Shown: positions 34,903 to 44,214, counted from the first letter of the stretch. The stretch: 64,000 bases of DNA from Ectobacillus sp. JY-23 (GCF_023022965.1 NZ_CP095462.1:3638001-3702000); one strand, 5' to 3'. Translations and numbers: made by a program. Notes: a model not told the origin generated them from the sequence alone.

Positions 34903-35256
34903 GTGTTAGTATTCTTACTTCATCTTTTGATAAGTTTCATGGTGTTAGGAATAACGTTGATTCCCGCACAAATAGTAGAAAGTAAGGATAACATCCTGAA
35001 AAATATTGTTGGGATATCTGGACTATTAGGGATTATCTTAGTAGGTACAGGTATTTTCATTGGAGGAGAGTCTCTACATACATATCTTTATATAACATTT
35101 ATATTACAATTGGTTATTCTAGGTCTTCTCTTTTTACTCTACCGTCTGTTTAAACAGGTGGGGTATTCAAAATTTATAAATATCTGTTCAATTTGCTTAG
35201 TCATAATTAGTCATTTAGCTTATATTTACTACATCATCGCGAGTTTTATATATTAA
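34903..35256 (+). CDS. Small membrane protein
   Basis: 117 residues with four hydrophobic segments covering most of the sequence (LLHLLISFMVLGITLIP, IVGISGLLGIILVGTGIFI, a third near 62-82, a fourth near 95-115). It starts with GTG 34903 behind AGGGGAT; the ATG two bases earlier is out of frame. Possible membrane immunity protein. Confidence 0.55.
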   Translation: MLVFLLHLLISFMVLGITLIPAQIVESKDNILKNIVGISGLLGIILVGTGIFIGGESLHTYLYITFILQLVILGLLFLLYRLFKQVGYSKFINICSICLVIISHLAYIYYIIASFIY

Positions 35257-35360
35257 TACGCGCACCTTTATGGTATGCGTGATAAGTGATCCTAAGTCAT
35301 GAGATATCGGTTATTTGGTTCTGGTGCAAAAATAAAACAGCAATATCCTATTCACTACGC

Positions 35361-35432
35361 GATTCAGCATCTAACTGAGCCCGATGGAATACAAGAGGAC
35401 GCACCTTACTAAAACGGTCTAGTTTGGTGCTG
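35361..35432 (+). pseudogene. IS3-family OrfB C-terminal remnant
   Basis: LSPMEYKRTHL followed by a stop and the element end CTAGTTTGGTGCTG. The same tail appears on the minus strand at 39340 and 43937. Confidence 0.55.
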
Positions 35433-35467
35433 AAATTCCACCTTTGATGTTTTTAAGGAGGTAACGT

Positions 35468-36304
35468 ATGAGAAGAGTAAGCTTTAATAGAATAAAGTGT
35501 CTAGATGCATATGCAAATCAGATTAAAAGAATGTATACGGGAAATCAAAATGAATTAATCCTAGTATGCCAAAAAGCAGAAGGTAAGCCTTATATTATTC
35601 AGTGGAACGGTAGTGACAATTATAGAAAACATACGCAGTTATCGCATGTTATCGATTTACAGAAACTCTTATTTGTTCAAAACATACAAAACAATTGGTT
35701 GTTAATCAATCATGAAGATAGTGATAATGCCTATATCCTAAATGAAGAAGGAAAGGTAATGCATCAGTTTTATGTTGGAGATGGTATTCAAAACTGTCAG
35801 GTTGATGATGAGAACAATATATGGATTAGTTATTTTGACGAGGGGATATTTAGTGAAACGGAAATTTGTTGGGATGGAATTATAGCATTCGATTGTTATG
35901 GACAAATCGTTTTTAAGGAATACGGTAAGTTTGTTGATGAACTAGGAATTCCGTCCATCGATGATTGTTATGCCATGAATGTCAATGGTAATGAGGTATG
36001 GTTATATTATCATTCTGAGTATCCCTTAGTTTGTATAAAGAATAAAAAACTCTATCAATGGTGGCCAGAAGTAACGATAGGAACATATCATGATTCTAAT
36101 GGATTTGCTGTTGGAAAAGACAAAGTTTTATTTGCTACTAATCGTGGAAAGCTAGTGCTATATTCTTGTATTACCAATAAGACTGAAACTGTGATTCCAT
36201 ACAATGAATTAAATGAAGAGATTACATTTATATCTTATGTAGGACAAGGATCTGCGTTGTATTTACAAACAACAGAAGGTGTATATATAATTGACCTGCA
36301 ATAA
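35468..36304 (+). CDS. Beta-propeller-like protein of unknown function
   Basis: 278 residues with AGGAGG close to the ATG. Repeated strand-turn units (WNGSDNY, NNWLLINHEDSDNAY, NEEGKVMHQF, DENNIWISYFDEG, GNEVWLYYHSEYP) suggest a propeller of about six short blades. There is no signal peptide. Proteins of this kind are frequent orphans in toxin-immunity islands; no specific family is recognised. Confidence 0.6.
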   Translation: MRRVSFNRIKCLDAYANQIKRMYTGNQNELILVCQKAEGKPYIIQWNGSDNYRKHTQLSHVIDLQKLLFVQNIQNNWLLINHEDSDNAYILNEEGKVMHQFYVGDGIQNCQVDDENNIWISYFDEGIFSETEICWDGIIAFDCYGQIVFKEYGKFVDELGIPSIDDCYAMNVNGNEVWLYYHSEYPLVCIKNKKLYQWWPEVTIGTYHDSNGFAVGKDKVLFATNRGKLVLYSCITNKTETVIPYNELNEEITFISYVGQGSALYLQTTEGVYIIDLQ

Positions 36305-36462
36305 CAAAATGACGTTTAATTAGTTTTCCTACAATCATTATAGAGTTGGGATGATAAGGTAGGAGTAATCATAGAAAATAGCTTTGTTACAACCTTCTTC
36401 TATAAGGAATTCATTTTTATGATGCAACAAAAACTTAATGCTGTAGAAGCAGAAACATCTGG

Positions 36463-36884
36463 AAATGCTACCCTAAGCTGGACAATTTTATTAAGGTTTA
36501 CTTATGCTCATCTCTTCAGGCGCTTTTTAAATAAAAACCTGAGATAATTAACATACCCGTCCACCAACCCGCATAAACTAATGGAAAGCTCTTATACATA
36601 ATAGGAACAAATAGCCCTTCACCCTTCAAAAAAACTGCGGTGATACATGCAAATTAGTCACACGTGTTCACGCAACTTATGCAAGACAATGAAAGACATC
36701 GCTGGCAAATTTGTTCATCAGCGAGAAAACAGCTTGGACCACATTAACAATGAGATGTGTACCCTTTGCGAACTGAATCTGAAGATACATACGAAAGGTC
36801 TCGGGGTTGCCAGAGGCTTTTTCTTTATCTCTTTATCAATTAAATTTATATGAATTCTATCCAATTCGATATGATCTATCCAGT
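36463..36884 (+). repeat. gerE-derived mobile element, copy D (both ends present)
   Basis: From GCTACCCTAAGCTGGACA to TGATCTATCCAG, about 420 bp. The internal order equals copy B: left segment, CTTATACATAATAGGAAC, AAAAAACTGCGG, the decayed GerE segment (ATGAAAGACATCGCTGGCAA...), the terminator and the right end. Confidence 0.75.
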
Positions 36885-37083
36885 GAAAGAGGTAGCAAAT
36901 GCATTAAGAATTGATTTAGGGTAGCTGAATTACCACTCTTTTGGCTCAAATGGTGTTGAAAGCAAGTATTAATGTACAGTTTTACAGACGGATAGTTTAT
37001 TTTAAAGGACAAATATTTATTTAATTCTTATATTTTTTAGGCTAGAATTGAGATCATATTATGCTTTATTGAGGGGGAATATG

Positions 37084-37608
37084 ATGCGTAATTATACAAA
37101 GGGTTATGTATGTAGATGTTGCGGGAAGTATCATGATGAACTTCCAATGAGTTATGGAAGTCCGGTTCCTGATTATGTTTATGAAATACCGATGGAAGAA
37201 GTGCAAAGTCGTGTTGAAATGAATGAAGATCTATGTGTAATTGATGAGAAATTATTTTTCATTCGTGGATGTATTGAAATTCCAGTATTAGATGGAGAAG
37301 AAACATTTATTTGGGATGTTTGGGTTTCGTTAAGTGAAGAGAACTTCGGTATAACAATTGATTCTTGGGAAGAGGAAGGAAGAGAACACCAATTAGAACC
37401 GATGTTTGGCTGGTTATCAACTTCAATTCCTTGTTATCCTGAAACAATCAATTTAAAAACGATGGTTCATACTCGTGAAGTTGGGGTACGTCCTTATATC
37501 GAATTAGAACCCACTCAGCACCCATTAGCAGTTGAACAAAGAGAAGGTATAGGATTAGAGCGCATAAAGCAAATTGCACAAGAGTTATGTAATCAAGAGG
37601 AGCAATAA
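37084..37608 (+). CDS. DUF2199-family protein
   Basis: 174 residues from ATG 37084 (GGGGG at 6 bases). The N-terminal CRCCGKYHDELPMSYGSPVPDY motif and the central DVWVSLSEENF and GWLSTSIPCYPET stretches match the DUF2199 family. The paired cysteines at the start probably bind zinc. Function unknown; commonly found as a lone gene or near toxin loci. Confidence 0.72.
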   Translation: MRNYTKGYVCRCCGKYHDELPMSYGSPVPDYVYEIPMEEVQSRVEMNEDLCVIDEKLFFIRGCIEIPVLDGEETFIWDVWVSLSEENFGITIDSWEEEGREHQLEPMFGWLSTSIPCYPETINLKTMVHTREVGVRPYIELEPTQHPLAVEQREGIGLERIKQIAQELCNQEEQ

Positions 37609-37853
37609 TAATCTTGCTTTTTAAAGTAGTAGGTGTTTCATGTAGTAAAACTGATAAGAAGATTAATTTATTCCGCCTCTTTCATTTGATTATAAAATTG
37701 AAGATGGTACATAGTCTTAATCAATAGTAAACGTCAAGTAAATTCCAAATATACAATAAAAGTTGATTTTGGGTTTACTTGATGTTTATATAGAGAATTT
37801 AAGAGAAAGTCATTCTTTTTTTCATTTTCTTTCTGTAAAGGTACTTCATTATC

Positions 37854-38429
37854 TTAAGTTAATAAACCTTTCCGTTTCTTCCATTCAGACTGCAGTATTG
37901 CATATTGATATTCATCAACCCATTGTCCTTTTGACATATAATTTTGTAATAAATGTCCTTCCTGTCTCATGTTTACACGCTCTAGGACAGCAATGGACTT
38001 TTGATTTCGAACATCAGAGAAAGCAGTTACTTTGTGTTTTCCCAATGAATGAAATATATAGTGTAATAAACCCGAGACTGCTTCGCTTGCATATCCATTG
38101 CCCTGGTATTCTGGGGAAAGAGTAAATCCAATTTCTACAATGCGAGGTTCATTTAAAGGTGTATGAAGCGCGCAGTCTCCAATAAGCTGGTCATTTTTAG
38201 CTAGAGCAATCGCGAATTGAAACCAAGTACCTGGTTGATTGGGCATATTTTTTATTTGATCATTAACAAACGATTCTGCTTCAGAATATTGATAATTCTC
38301 CCATGATTGAAATAGAGAAACTGCTGGATTGGAGCGGTATGAGTGAAAGTATTTGATATCATTTACACTAAATCTTCTTAAAACGAGACGATCTGTTTTT
38401 ATAAAAACCGAATTATCGTATATTTCCAT
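37854..38429 (-). CDS. GNAT acetyltransferase (RimJ/RimL type)
   Basis: 191 residues. TDRLVLRRFSVNDIKYFHSY at the start, GDCALHTP, EIGFTLSPEYQGNGYASEAV (acetyl-CoA loop) and NQKSIAVLERVNMRQEG are classic for the RimJ/RimL group, which acetylate protein N-termini or small amines. The stop lies close to the plus-strand sequence with no shared terminator. Confidence 0.85.
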   Translation of the reverse strand: MEIYDNSVFIKTDRLVLRRFSVNDIKYFHSYRSNPAVSLFQSWENYQYSEAESFVNDQIKNMPNQPGTWFQFAIALAKNDQLIGDCALHTPLNEPRIVEIGFTLSPEYQGNGYASEAVSGLLHYIFHSLGKHKVTAFSDVRNQKSIAVLERVNMRQEGHLLQNYMSKGQWVDEYQYAILQSEWKKRKGLLT

Positions 38430-38559
38430 GAATATCCTCTCTATTCTTTACACCTTTTGTGAGGCGTGTTTTGTTGCTTTCCTGGTCTTTTTTATTAGTT
38501 CTCTTGAACAGCATCATTGAACCTTATTTAAAACAGTGCAACTTTATTATGAAACAATT

Positions 38560-38868
38560 GCATCCCTAATACAACAAATACACTGAGCTCCGAGATGGTC
38601 GCCGCATTGAAAAAACAGTGAATGGCATCACAACCCGTTATCATTATGGCGGCGACAGCATTAACATATTGTATGAAACAAACACAAGTGGTGCCATACT
38701 GCAGCAGTACGTGTACAATGCTAGCGGCGTACGTCTCACGATGAAAACACAAGGGCAAACATTCTACTAGCACTACAATCCACACGGTGATGTCATTGTG
38801 ATGACAGACAGCATAGGCAAAGTCGTGGCGTAATATACGTACGATGCAGGGGGCAATGTGCTGACAAG
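38560..38868 (+). pseudogene. RHS-repeat core fragment with in-frame stops
   Basis: Translation gives KYTELRDGRRIEKTVNG, TTRYHYGGDSINILYETN, QQYVYNASGVRLTMKTQG, a TAG, HYNPHGDVIVMTDSIGKVVA, a TAA, and YTYDAGGNVLTSHAEGLAAD. These are YD-repeats of an RHS/WapA toxin. There is no start and the frame has two stops. Confidence 0.85.
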
Positions 38869-39271
38869 TCATGCAGAAGGCTTAGCAGCAGATAATCCGT
38901 TTGGGTATGATAAGGATAGTGATGAAGTTATATGTTCTCTAGGTTTACAAAAATCAAATTACTCAAATTGTTACTATGTGAATGTGGGGATTGTAATAAA
39001 AGAAATTAACCCTAATCTGGAATTACCAAGAGATGTTGATGGTGATATTAGATGTAGGTTCTACTTTGAAGTTGATGGGAATCAAATTGACTGCTTACCA
39101 ATAGACAAATTAAGCGAAAGAAATGTTATTGCCTCTTTAGAGAAAAATATTTTGGAACTAGTTGACCCATCATTAGAACCTGAAGGAATTAAAAAACTAT
39201 TAAACGATAAGCCAGTCCTTTTATATCAGACTAAAATGGTAGTTAAAAAGCACTTAGGTATAGAAGGATAA
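38858..39271 (+). CDS. Chimeric frame: RHS tail joined to a DUF4304-like immunity domain
   Basis: Residues 1-20 (MLTSHAEGLAADNPFGYDKD) are the end of the RHS core. From about residue 27 the sequence NCYYVNVGIVIKEINP and CRFYFEVDGNQIDCLPIDKL resembles DUF4304 immunity proteins, whose N-terminal strand region is missing. This looks like a recombination joint that removed the toxin tip and the start of its immunity gene. No ribosome site, so it is probably not expressed. Confidence 0.6.
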   Translation: MLTSHAEGLAADNPFGYDKDSDEVICSLGLQKSNYSNCYYVNVGIVIKEINPNLELPRDVDGDIRCRFYFEVDGNQIDCLPIDKLSERNVIASLEKNILELVDPSLEPEGIKKLLNDKPVLLYQTKMVVKKHLGIEG

Positions 39272-39339
39272 AAAGGTAGCCATAGGGAAACTCCTCTATG
39301 GCTATTCTTGTACCCAGTGTTTAGTAAATCTAATATTGG

Positions 39340-39475
39340 ATTATCAATACTAAACTAGACAGTTTTATTAAGGTGCGCCCTATTGTATTCCATCGGGCTC
39401 ATATAGTCTGATGTTCTATAAGTTTTGATATGATTAAACTAACGAACGTAATCTCGCAACTCTCTCTAAGTCTGC
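39340..39475 (-). pseudogene. IS3-family OrfB C-terminal remnant with element end
   Basis: On the minus strand RDYVRLFNHIKTYRT-like sequence ending SPMEYNRAHL precedes CTGTCTAGTTTAGTATTG. It forms the left edge of a composite repeat that continues through 53-bp units to the gerE segment at 39772. Confidence 0.6.
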
Positions 39476-39629
39476 ATTCTTTTGTGCACCTGCGCTGTAA
39501 TCTGTGATTTTTTTGTTAAAGATGGTATAAACACAAAGAAATTCAGCCGGAATGTCTTGAGTAGGAATCGGACTTGGAAACCTTTGAACAAATATGCGTT
39601 TTATTCTTAATATGGGTATAATGCTAGGC

Positions 39630-39770
39630 TCGCGAACCACGAGAGAGCGGAGATGGGAATTTAGGTGTCCCGCAAGAGCGTCTCGTGGAGCACGAGAGGA
39701 AGGGAATTTGAGTTTAGGTGTCCCACAAGAGAGATGGAGTTTGAGTTTAGGTGTTCCGCAAGAAAAATTG
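39630..39770. repeat. 53-bp units, small cluster
   Basis: GGTGTCCCG landmarks at 39664 and 39717 (53 apart) and a shortened third at 39750. Same unit as the array at 19083. Confidence 0.85.
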
Positions 39771-39771
39771 C

Positions 39772-39963
39772 GCTGACTCATGTGAAATTAGTCACACGTG
39801 TTCAAGCAGCTTATGCAAGACAATGAAAGACATCGCTGGCAAATTTGTTCATCAGCGAGAAGACAGCCCGGTCCACATTAGCAACGAGATGTATATTTTT
39901 TGTAAACTAAATCTGAAGATACATACGAAAGGCCTCTGGGTGTCAGAAACCTTTTTTTATATA
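39772..39963 (+). repeat. gerE-derived segment, copy E
   Basis: CACGTGTTCAAGCAGCTTATG, ATGAAAGACATCGCTGGC and the terminator GGCCTCTGG...AACCTTTTT follow the 53-bp units directly. The right terminal repeat is lost. Confidence 0.7.
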
Positions 39964-40060
39964 AGATTTTCTTTTTGACTCCCTATATTTTGTTGTAAAA
40001 TTAAGGTATTACTAATAGAAGGAAGTAGTTTAGACTTAGAATAATAGGGAGAGGCATATT

Positions 40061-40084
40061 ATGCTGCACAAAGAAAGAGCGTGA
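40061..40084 (+). CDS. Possible 7-codon leader peptide overlapping the toxin start
   Basis: ATG with AGGGAGAGG upstream encodes MLHKERA, and its TGA overlaps the toxin's GTG (GTGA). The toxin GTG has no good site of its own, so translation may be coupled. Confidence 0.4.
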   Translation: MLHKERA

Positions 40085-41211
40085 AGATACAAGTCACACC
40101 TGAGAAATTGGAAGAAGTGGCAAATAGCTTTTCGAAAGCTAAAGTGCAAAGTATACAATTACAAACAATACTGCAACAGTCTATTGGGCATTTGTGCAGT
40201 GTATGGAAGGGGTCGAAAAAAGAAACGTTCCAGAAGCAGTTTGGGCAATCTGTTCGTATGATGGATAAGTATATACAAGCTCTGCATCAAACGGAAAGAG
40301 AACTTAAGAGTATTGCGACAAAGTTTCGTCAAGCAGATGCAAGGACTGGTTCTAACAAGATATTAGAAAAAGATTCTATGCCGCAAGACGTATGGGATGG
40401 AATATATAAAGGTACTGGAAAAGCTATAGAGGAGACTGTTGATGGTGTAAAGGAATTACTTTCTGATCCAGGTGAAGTAGTAGAAAATCTTGTACAAGCT
40501 GTTTCACATCCAGTTGATACATGGAATTCTATGAAAGACGTCTTAGTGAGGTCATGGGACGAGGAAGTAGTAAATGGTGATGTGGAGAGTCGCTCAGAAT
40601 GGTTTTCCTATGGAGTAGTACAAATAGGAATAGGATTTCTAGGGGCTAAGGGCGTAGATAAAGTTATGAAAATGACTGAAAGTATAAATCTAATGAGCAC
40701 TACTGCTAATTCATTACAGAGTACGAATAAATTAAAGACAGTAGGTATAGATATTACTTCTCCAACAGGTATGTGGGGGAAATCATTAAGCGAAGATGTA
40801 TTTCAAAACAGTGTAAAGATGACTCTTGAAGATGGTAGAACCATTAACGTAAGGAATGGCCATTTAGCTGAAGGAGAGCATCCTACCACAAAAGTTCCCT
40901 TTGATGAAAAAGGATTTCCAATTTTTGAGTCATATGCAGAACAGTATTTGAATGTAGAGGATTATACTAAGGGAAGGGATGTTCATTTTAGAAGGGCTAG
41001 TAAAGCACTGTATGAAGAAATTCAGCAAAATCCTGAAATAGCAAGTCTTTTTACACCAGATGAAATAGAAGATTTTAAATATGGGGATGTTCCAGAGAGG
41101 TTTACATGGCATCACCATCAGGATTTCGGAAGAATGCAATTAGTTGATTATGAAACACATAGAAAAACAGGTCATACAGGAGGTTATCATATCTGGGGAT
41201 CTGCAAAATAA
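40081..41211 (+). CDS. WXG100-headed nuclease toxin with WHH domain
   Basis: 376 residues. The N-terminus (KIQVTPEKLEEVANSFSKAK, VWKGSKKETFQKQF) is a WXG100-type domain that targets the protein to a type VII secretion system. The middle (100-230) is a linker and helical pretoxin region. The C-terminus ends RFTWHHHQDFGRMQLVDYE and GHTGGYHIWG, the signature of HNH/endonuclease VII-type WHH nucleases (W343, H344-H346). The next gene is a SUKH immunity protein, 24 bases downstream. Intact, unlike most toxin material in this island. Confidence 0.85.
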   Translation: MKIQVTPEKLEEVANSFSKAKVQSIQLQTILQQSIGHLCSVWKGSKKETFQKQFGQSVRMMDKYIQALHQTERELKSIATKFRQADARTGSNKILEKDSMPQDVWDGIYKGTGKAIEETVDGVKELLSDPGEVVENLVQAVSHPVDTWNSMKDVLVRSWDEEVVNGDVESRSEWFSYGVVQIGIGFLGAKGVDKVMKMTESINLMSTTANSLQSTNKLKTVGIDITSPTGMWGKSLSEDVFQNSVKMTLEDGRTINVRNGHLAEGEHPTTKVPFDEKGFPIFESYAEQYLNVEDYTKGRDVHFRRASKALYEEIQQNPEIASLFTPDEIEDFKYGDVPERFTWHHHQDFGRMQLVDYETHRKTGHTGGYHIWGSAK

Positions 41212-41235
41212 TTGTATCATAGGAGTGAATAAGAA

Positions 41236-41685
41236 ATGGATATTAATTGGAGAAGAGTTCGTGAAAAAAAGATTACAGATGAGATGATTCAAAAGGTAGA
41301 AGGCTATTTTAATATTGACTTCCCTAGAGAGTTTGTAGAATGTATTAAAAAATATGATGGAGGAAGGCCAAATCCAAGAGTGTTTTGTATAGCAGAGCAA
41401 GGTAAAAATATTTTTCACAATTTGTTAACCTTTGATCTTGATGACAATCATTCAATTATACAGGTATATGAAGATATTTGTGACAGACTTCCACAACATG
41501 TCTATCCATTTGCACGGGACCCATTTGGGAATTTTATATGTTTTTTTTATAAGAGTATAGAAAATCAACCTAATATCGTATTTTGGGATCATGAAAAAGC
41601 AGCAGAGGATCCTCAGAACTCTATCTTTGTGGTTTCAGATTCTTTTTCAGCACTTTTGAACAGTTTGGAAGAGGATGAAGAGTAA
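41236..41685 (+). CDS. SMI1/KNR4 (SUKH) immunity protein
   Basis: 149 residues. The SUKH pattern EMIQKVEGYFNIDFPREFVE, YDGGRPNP, and ARDPFGNFICFFYK ... VFWDHE is complete. SUKH proteins bind and neutralise nuclease toxins, so it is the cognate antidote of the WHH toxin directly upstream. It has AGGAGTG before the ATG. Confidence 0.87.
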   Translation: MDINWRRVREKKITDEMIQKVEGYFNIDFPREFVECIKKYDGGRPNPRVFCIAEQGKNIFHNLLTFDLDDNHSIIQVYEDICDRLPQHVYPFARDPFGNFICFFYKSIENQPNIVFWDHEKAAEDPQNSIFVVSDSFSALLNSLEEDEE

Positions 41686-41699
41686 GCTGATATTTAAAT

Positions 41700-41722
41700 A
41701 AAGAAAGTAGACACGGCATATT
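41700..41722. repeat. Solo IS150-like terminal repeat
   Basis: AAGAAAGTAGACACGGCATAT matches the left end of the IS at 49057 (GAGAGTAGACACAGATAT). No IS body is attached. Confidence 0.5.
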
Positions 41723-41734
41723 AATTAGGGAGCT

Positions 41735-42383
41735 GTCAAGGCTTAAGGCTCGCAGTGAAAACGCAAGGCCAAGCGTTCTACTACCATTACAACCTACACG
41801 GTGATGTTATTGCAATGACATACAGCTTGCGGCATGGATGCATGGGGCAATGTGCTGAGCCATGCAGAAGACTTAGCAGCCAGATAATCCGTTTGGGTAT
41901 ACGGGATACATGCACGATAAAGAAATTGGCATGTATTACTTGATGGTACGTTATTATCATCCAAAGCAAGGTGTATTCATTTCGATGGACCCAGATCCAG
42001 GTGATCCGATTACGCAGAATGGGTATACGTATGTAAATAACAATCCGTTTATGGGTGTTGACCCAGATGGACACTTTTTCTGGCTAGCTGTGAATGCGGG
42101 ATTTGCAGCATATGATGGATATAAGGCTTATAGGGCAGGGCAAGGAGCTTTGGGGGTACTAGCAGCTGGTGGTTCTGCATTTGTAGGAGGATCTAGGATT
42201 AAAGCCGCAAGGGCAACTGGTGCTCTTACAAAAGATATGTCGCCAAAAGATTAGGGGCAAAGCAACCTCATTTACAAGTTAGTTTTAATGCGAAAATAGG
42301 TATGAAAAACCTTAAGCGGCGTGCCGATATAGTTAAAAATAATGTGTTATATGAGGTTAACATAAATAGAGTTTCTTGAACTT
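41735..42383 (+). pseudogene. RHS core end plus nuclease-tip remnant, frameshifted
   Basis: The pieces read RLAVKTQGQAFYYHYNLHG, AWGNVLSHAEDLAA, then GYTGYMHDKEIGMYYLMVRY and NPFMGVDPDGH, the standard end of an RHS core. A 70-residue linker follows, a frameshift near 42250, then LGAKQPHLQVSFNAKIGMKN and RRADIVKNNVLYEVNI, which resembles a restriction-endonuclease-fold toxin tip. At least three frame changes, so non-functional. Confidence 0.8.
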
Positions 42384-42386
42384 TGG

Positions 42387-42420
42387 AAAGGCTACACTAA
42401 ACTGGAAAAGTTTATGATTG
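42387..42420. repeat. Left end fragment of the gerE-type element
   Basis: GGCTACACTAAACTGGAAAAG matches the left terminal repeat of copy B. The rest of the element is absent. Confidence 0.5.
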
Positions 42421-42640
42421 TAAGGACTTAACTAAATTGTGTCGAGGAAACTATACTAACTCCAGAGGTATTTTTAATTAAACTATTAGTGAAAAAAGAT
42501 ACTCAATAATGGTATCAGTTTTCATTGTTAGCATTAATTCAAGTAACATGGAAAATCCTATAATTGCCTTCGGGTTAGATGTGGTGTTTACAGTGTTAAT
42601 CATGAGTTATGATTTTTTCCATAATTTGTTGTGCTTTCAA

Positions 42641-43176
42641 TAATCCCGTTTATATGAACATGGATGCTCTCCAGCCAAGAGACCTGGAGGGTTTTTATAA
42701 ATTGATTAAGTACGTTAAACTCCAATAATCATATCCTATAGTAACTAGAACTGTATAGAACATACAAAAGAAAATCCATACCTCATTTATAATTATACAT
42801 GCTACGATTAAATATCTGATAATTCTAAAAAGGGGAAGAGTTATGCCGTGATAATACTTATTATTATTTTAATGTGTTTAAGCATTTTTACATTTTATAT
42901 TGGATATCTGCTTTTAATTAAAAATAATTGGAAACTCGGAAAAATATCCTTTGCTTCTGCGAGTACAGTAAGAAACAAAAAAGGATATTGTACATATATG
43001 GGGTATGTATCATTTACAATGTCAGCAATCTATGCAATATTAGCTGTCCTAATGATTCTAATTCCCTCTATTCAAGATTCTTCTATTCCTTTAATATTTG
43101 TTGGTGCAGCAATGATTATAGGGGTATCAAGTGAAAGTTTTGCTAAGAGAAAATATGCATAGTAACTTCCAATAAT
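42641..43176 (+). repeat. 536-bp direct repeat, second copy
   Basis: Gapless match to 29185-29720, including the terminator at 42667. After the repeat, 43180-43250 continues with a decayed copy of the segment that lies before the first copy (28765-28850), which suggests an originally longer tandem arrangement. Confidence 0.9.
42848..43162 (+). CDS. Four-helix small membrane protein (duplicate 2)
   Basis: Near-identical to the product of 29392-29706. Visible amino-acid differences are H29N and G100R. The start is GTG instead of ATG. Being intact in both copies suggests selection or recent duplication. Confidence 0.65.
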   Translation: MIILIIILMCLSIFTFYIGYLLLIKNNWKLGKISFASASTVRNKKGYCTYMGYVSFTMSAIYAILAVLMILIPSIQDSSIPLIFVGAAMIIGVSSESFAKRKYA

Positions 43177-43189
43177 GAGTTCTATGTTG

Positions 43190-43250
43190 ATTGATAAGAG
43201 GTAGAAGAACATACAGTGCATAATATGGATATACTTCCTCAATCTTAATA
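43190..43250 (+). pseudogene. Decayed start of the immunity-like gene of 28807
   Basis: AAGAGGTAGAAGAACATACAG, TGGATATACTTCCTCAATC matches 28790-28840, then stops. Confidence 0.55.
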
Positions 43251-43301
43251 TTAGTTAGCTTCCTTACTTAAATACTTCGATTAGCCAAAGGATTGGTATG
43301 A

Positions 43302-43826
43302 ATGAATAACTTAGAAGAGTTACAACAACTACTAATAGAAGGACAAAAATTATCAATGCAAGGTGCTTATCAGAGAAGAGCACCTGCAAAAAAAGCGATA
43401 CCCTACCTTTTAAAAGCGCGAACGGGTTTAAAGGTATATGTAGAACATGAACCTAATCAAGCTTTAGCATGGCATTTATTATCACAAGTAGAGGAATATT
43501 TACTAAATTATAATGCTGCCATCTTCAGTCTACAAAAGGCTTTAGAATTAGGAGGAAGAAATCGCAAAGATTTAAAAAGACTAGCTATGTTAAAAGAGTA
43601 TGGGGGACAATGGCAGGAATTGAATATGTCACCGGAAAAATTGGAATCATTAGGTGTATATTTACAGAATAAGATAGAATTCTTTGGCTGTGATCATACA
43701 CTCACGTATACAAAAGAATGGCTAGATGAGAATGTGCCTAAGAGTAGAAAATCTAAGGTTGTAAGAGCGATACAGAATCAAGGGGGCTTTTGCGATTGTG
43801 AAGTCCTTATGAATGTGATGGATTAA
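43302..43826 (+). CDS. TPR-like plus DUF2695-domain protein
   Basis: 174 residues. Residues 20-100 contain two helical repeats (ALAWHLLSQVEEYLLNYNAA, IFSLQKALELGG). The C-terminus reads DHTLTYTKEWLDEN and GGFCDCEVLMNV, the DUF2695 signature with its C-x-C pair. Function unknown; the family accompanies toxin or antitoxin islands in Bacillaceae. Confidence 0.7.
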   Translation: MNNLEELQQLLIEGQKLSMQGAYQRRAPAKKAIPYLLKARTGLKVYVEHEPNQALAWHLLSQVEEYLLNYNAAIFSLQKALELGGRNRKDLKRLAMLKEYGGQWQELNMSPEKLESLGVYLQNKIEFFGCDHTLTYTKEWLDENVPKSRKSKVVRAIQNQGGFCDCEVLMNVMD

Positions 43827-43895
43827 GTTATAAATGACTCTTATGTTGCGATTTCTGGTTCTTTTATGTAAGATAGACTCATTTTATTTGATTTA

Positions 43896-43932
43896 GGACA
43901 GATTTCTCACTGAGGGAGATTTGTCCTTTTTT
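43896..43932 (+). terminator. Terminator after the DUF2695 gene
   Basis: GGACAGATTTCTC / GGGAGATTTGTCC, loop ACTGA, then TTTTTT. Confidence 0.85.
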
Positions 43933-43936
43933 GGAT

Positions 43937-44075
43937 TGTCAACACCAAACTGGACAGTTCGGTGCGCCCTCTTGTATTTCATCGGACTCATATAGTCTGA
44001 TGTTTTATGAATTCTGATACGATTAAACCAACGAACGTAATCTCGTAACTCTCTCTAAGTCTGCATCCTTTTGTG
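43937..44075 (-). pseudogene. IS3-family OrfB C-terminal remnant with element end
   Basis: The minus strand reads RELRDYVRWFNRIRIHKTSD and YMSPMKYKRAH, then the end CTGTCCAGTTTGGTGTTG. It is the left edge of a composite repeat ending at 44596. Confidence 0.65.
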
Positions 44076-44214
44076 CACCTGTGTTGTAATCAATGGATTT
44101 TTTAGTTAAAAATGGAATAAATGCAAAGGAATTCAGCAGGAATATTTGAAGTAGGAAGCTGACTTTGCAACCTTTGAACAAATATGCGTTTTATTCTTAA
44201 TATGTGTATAACAC

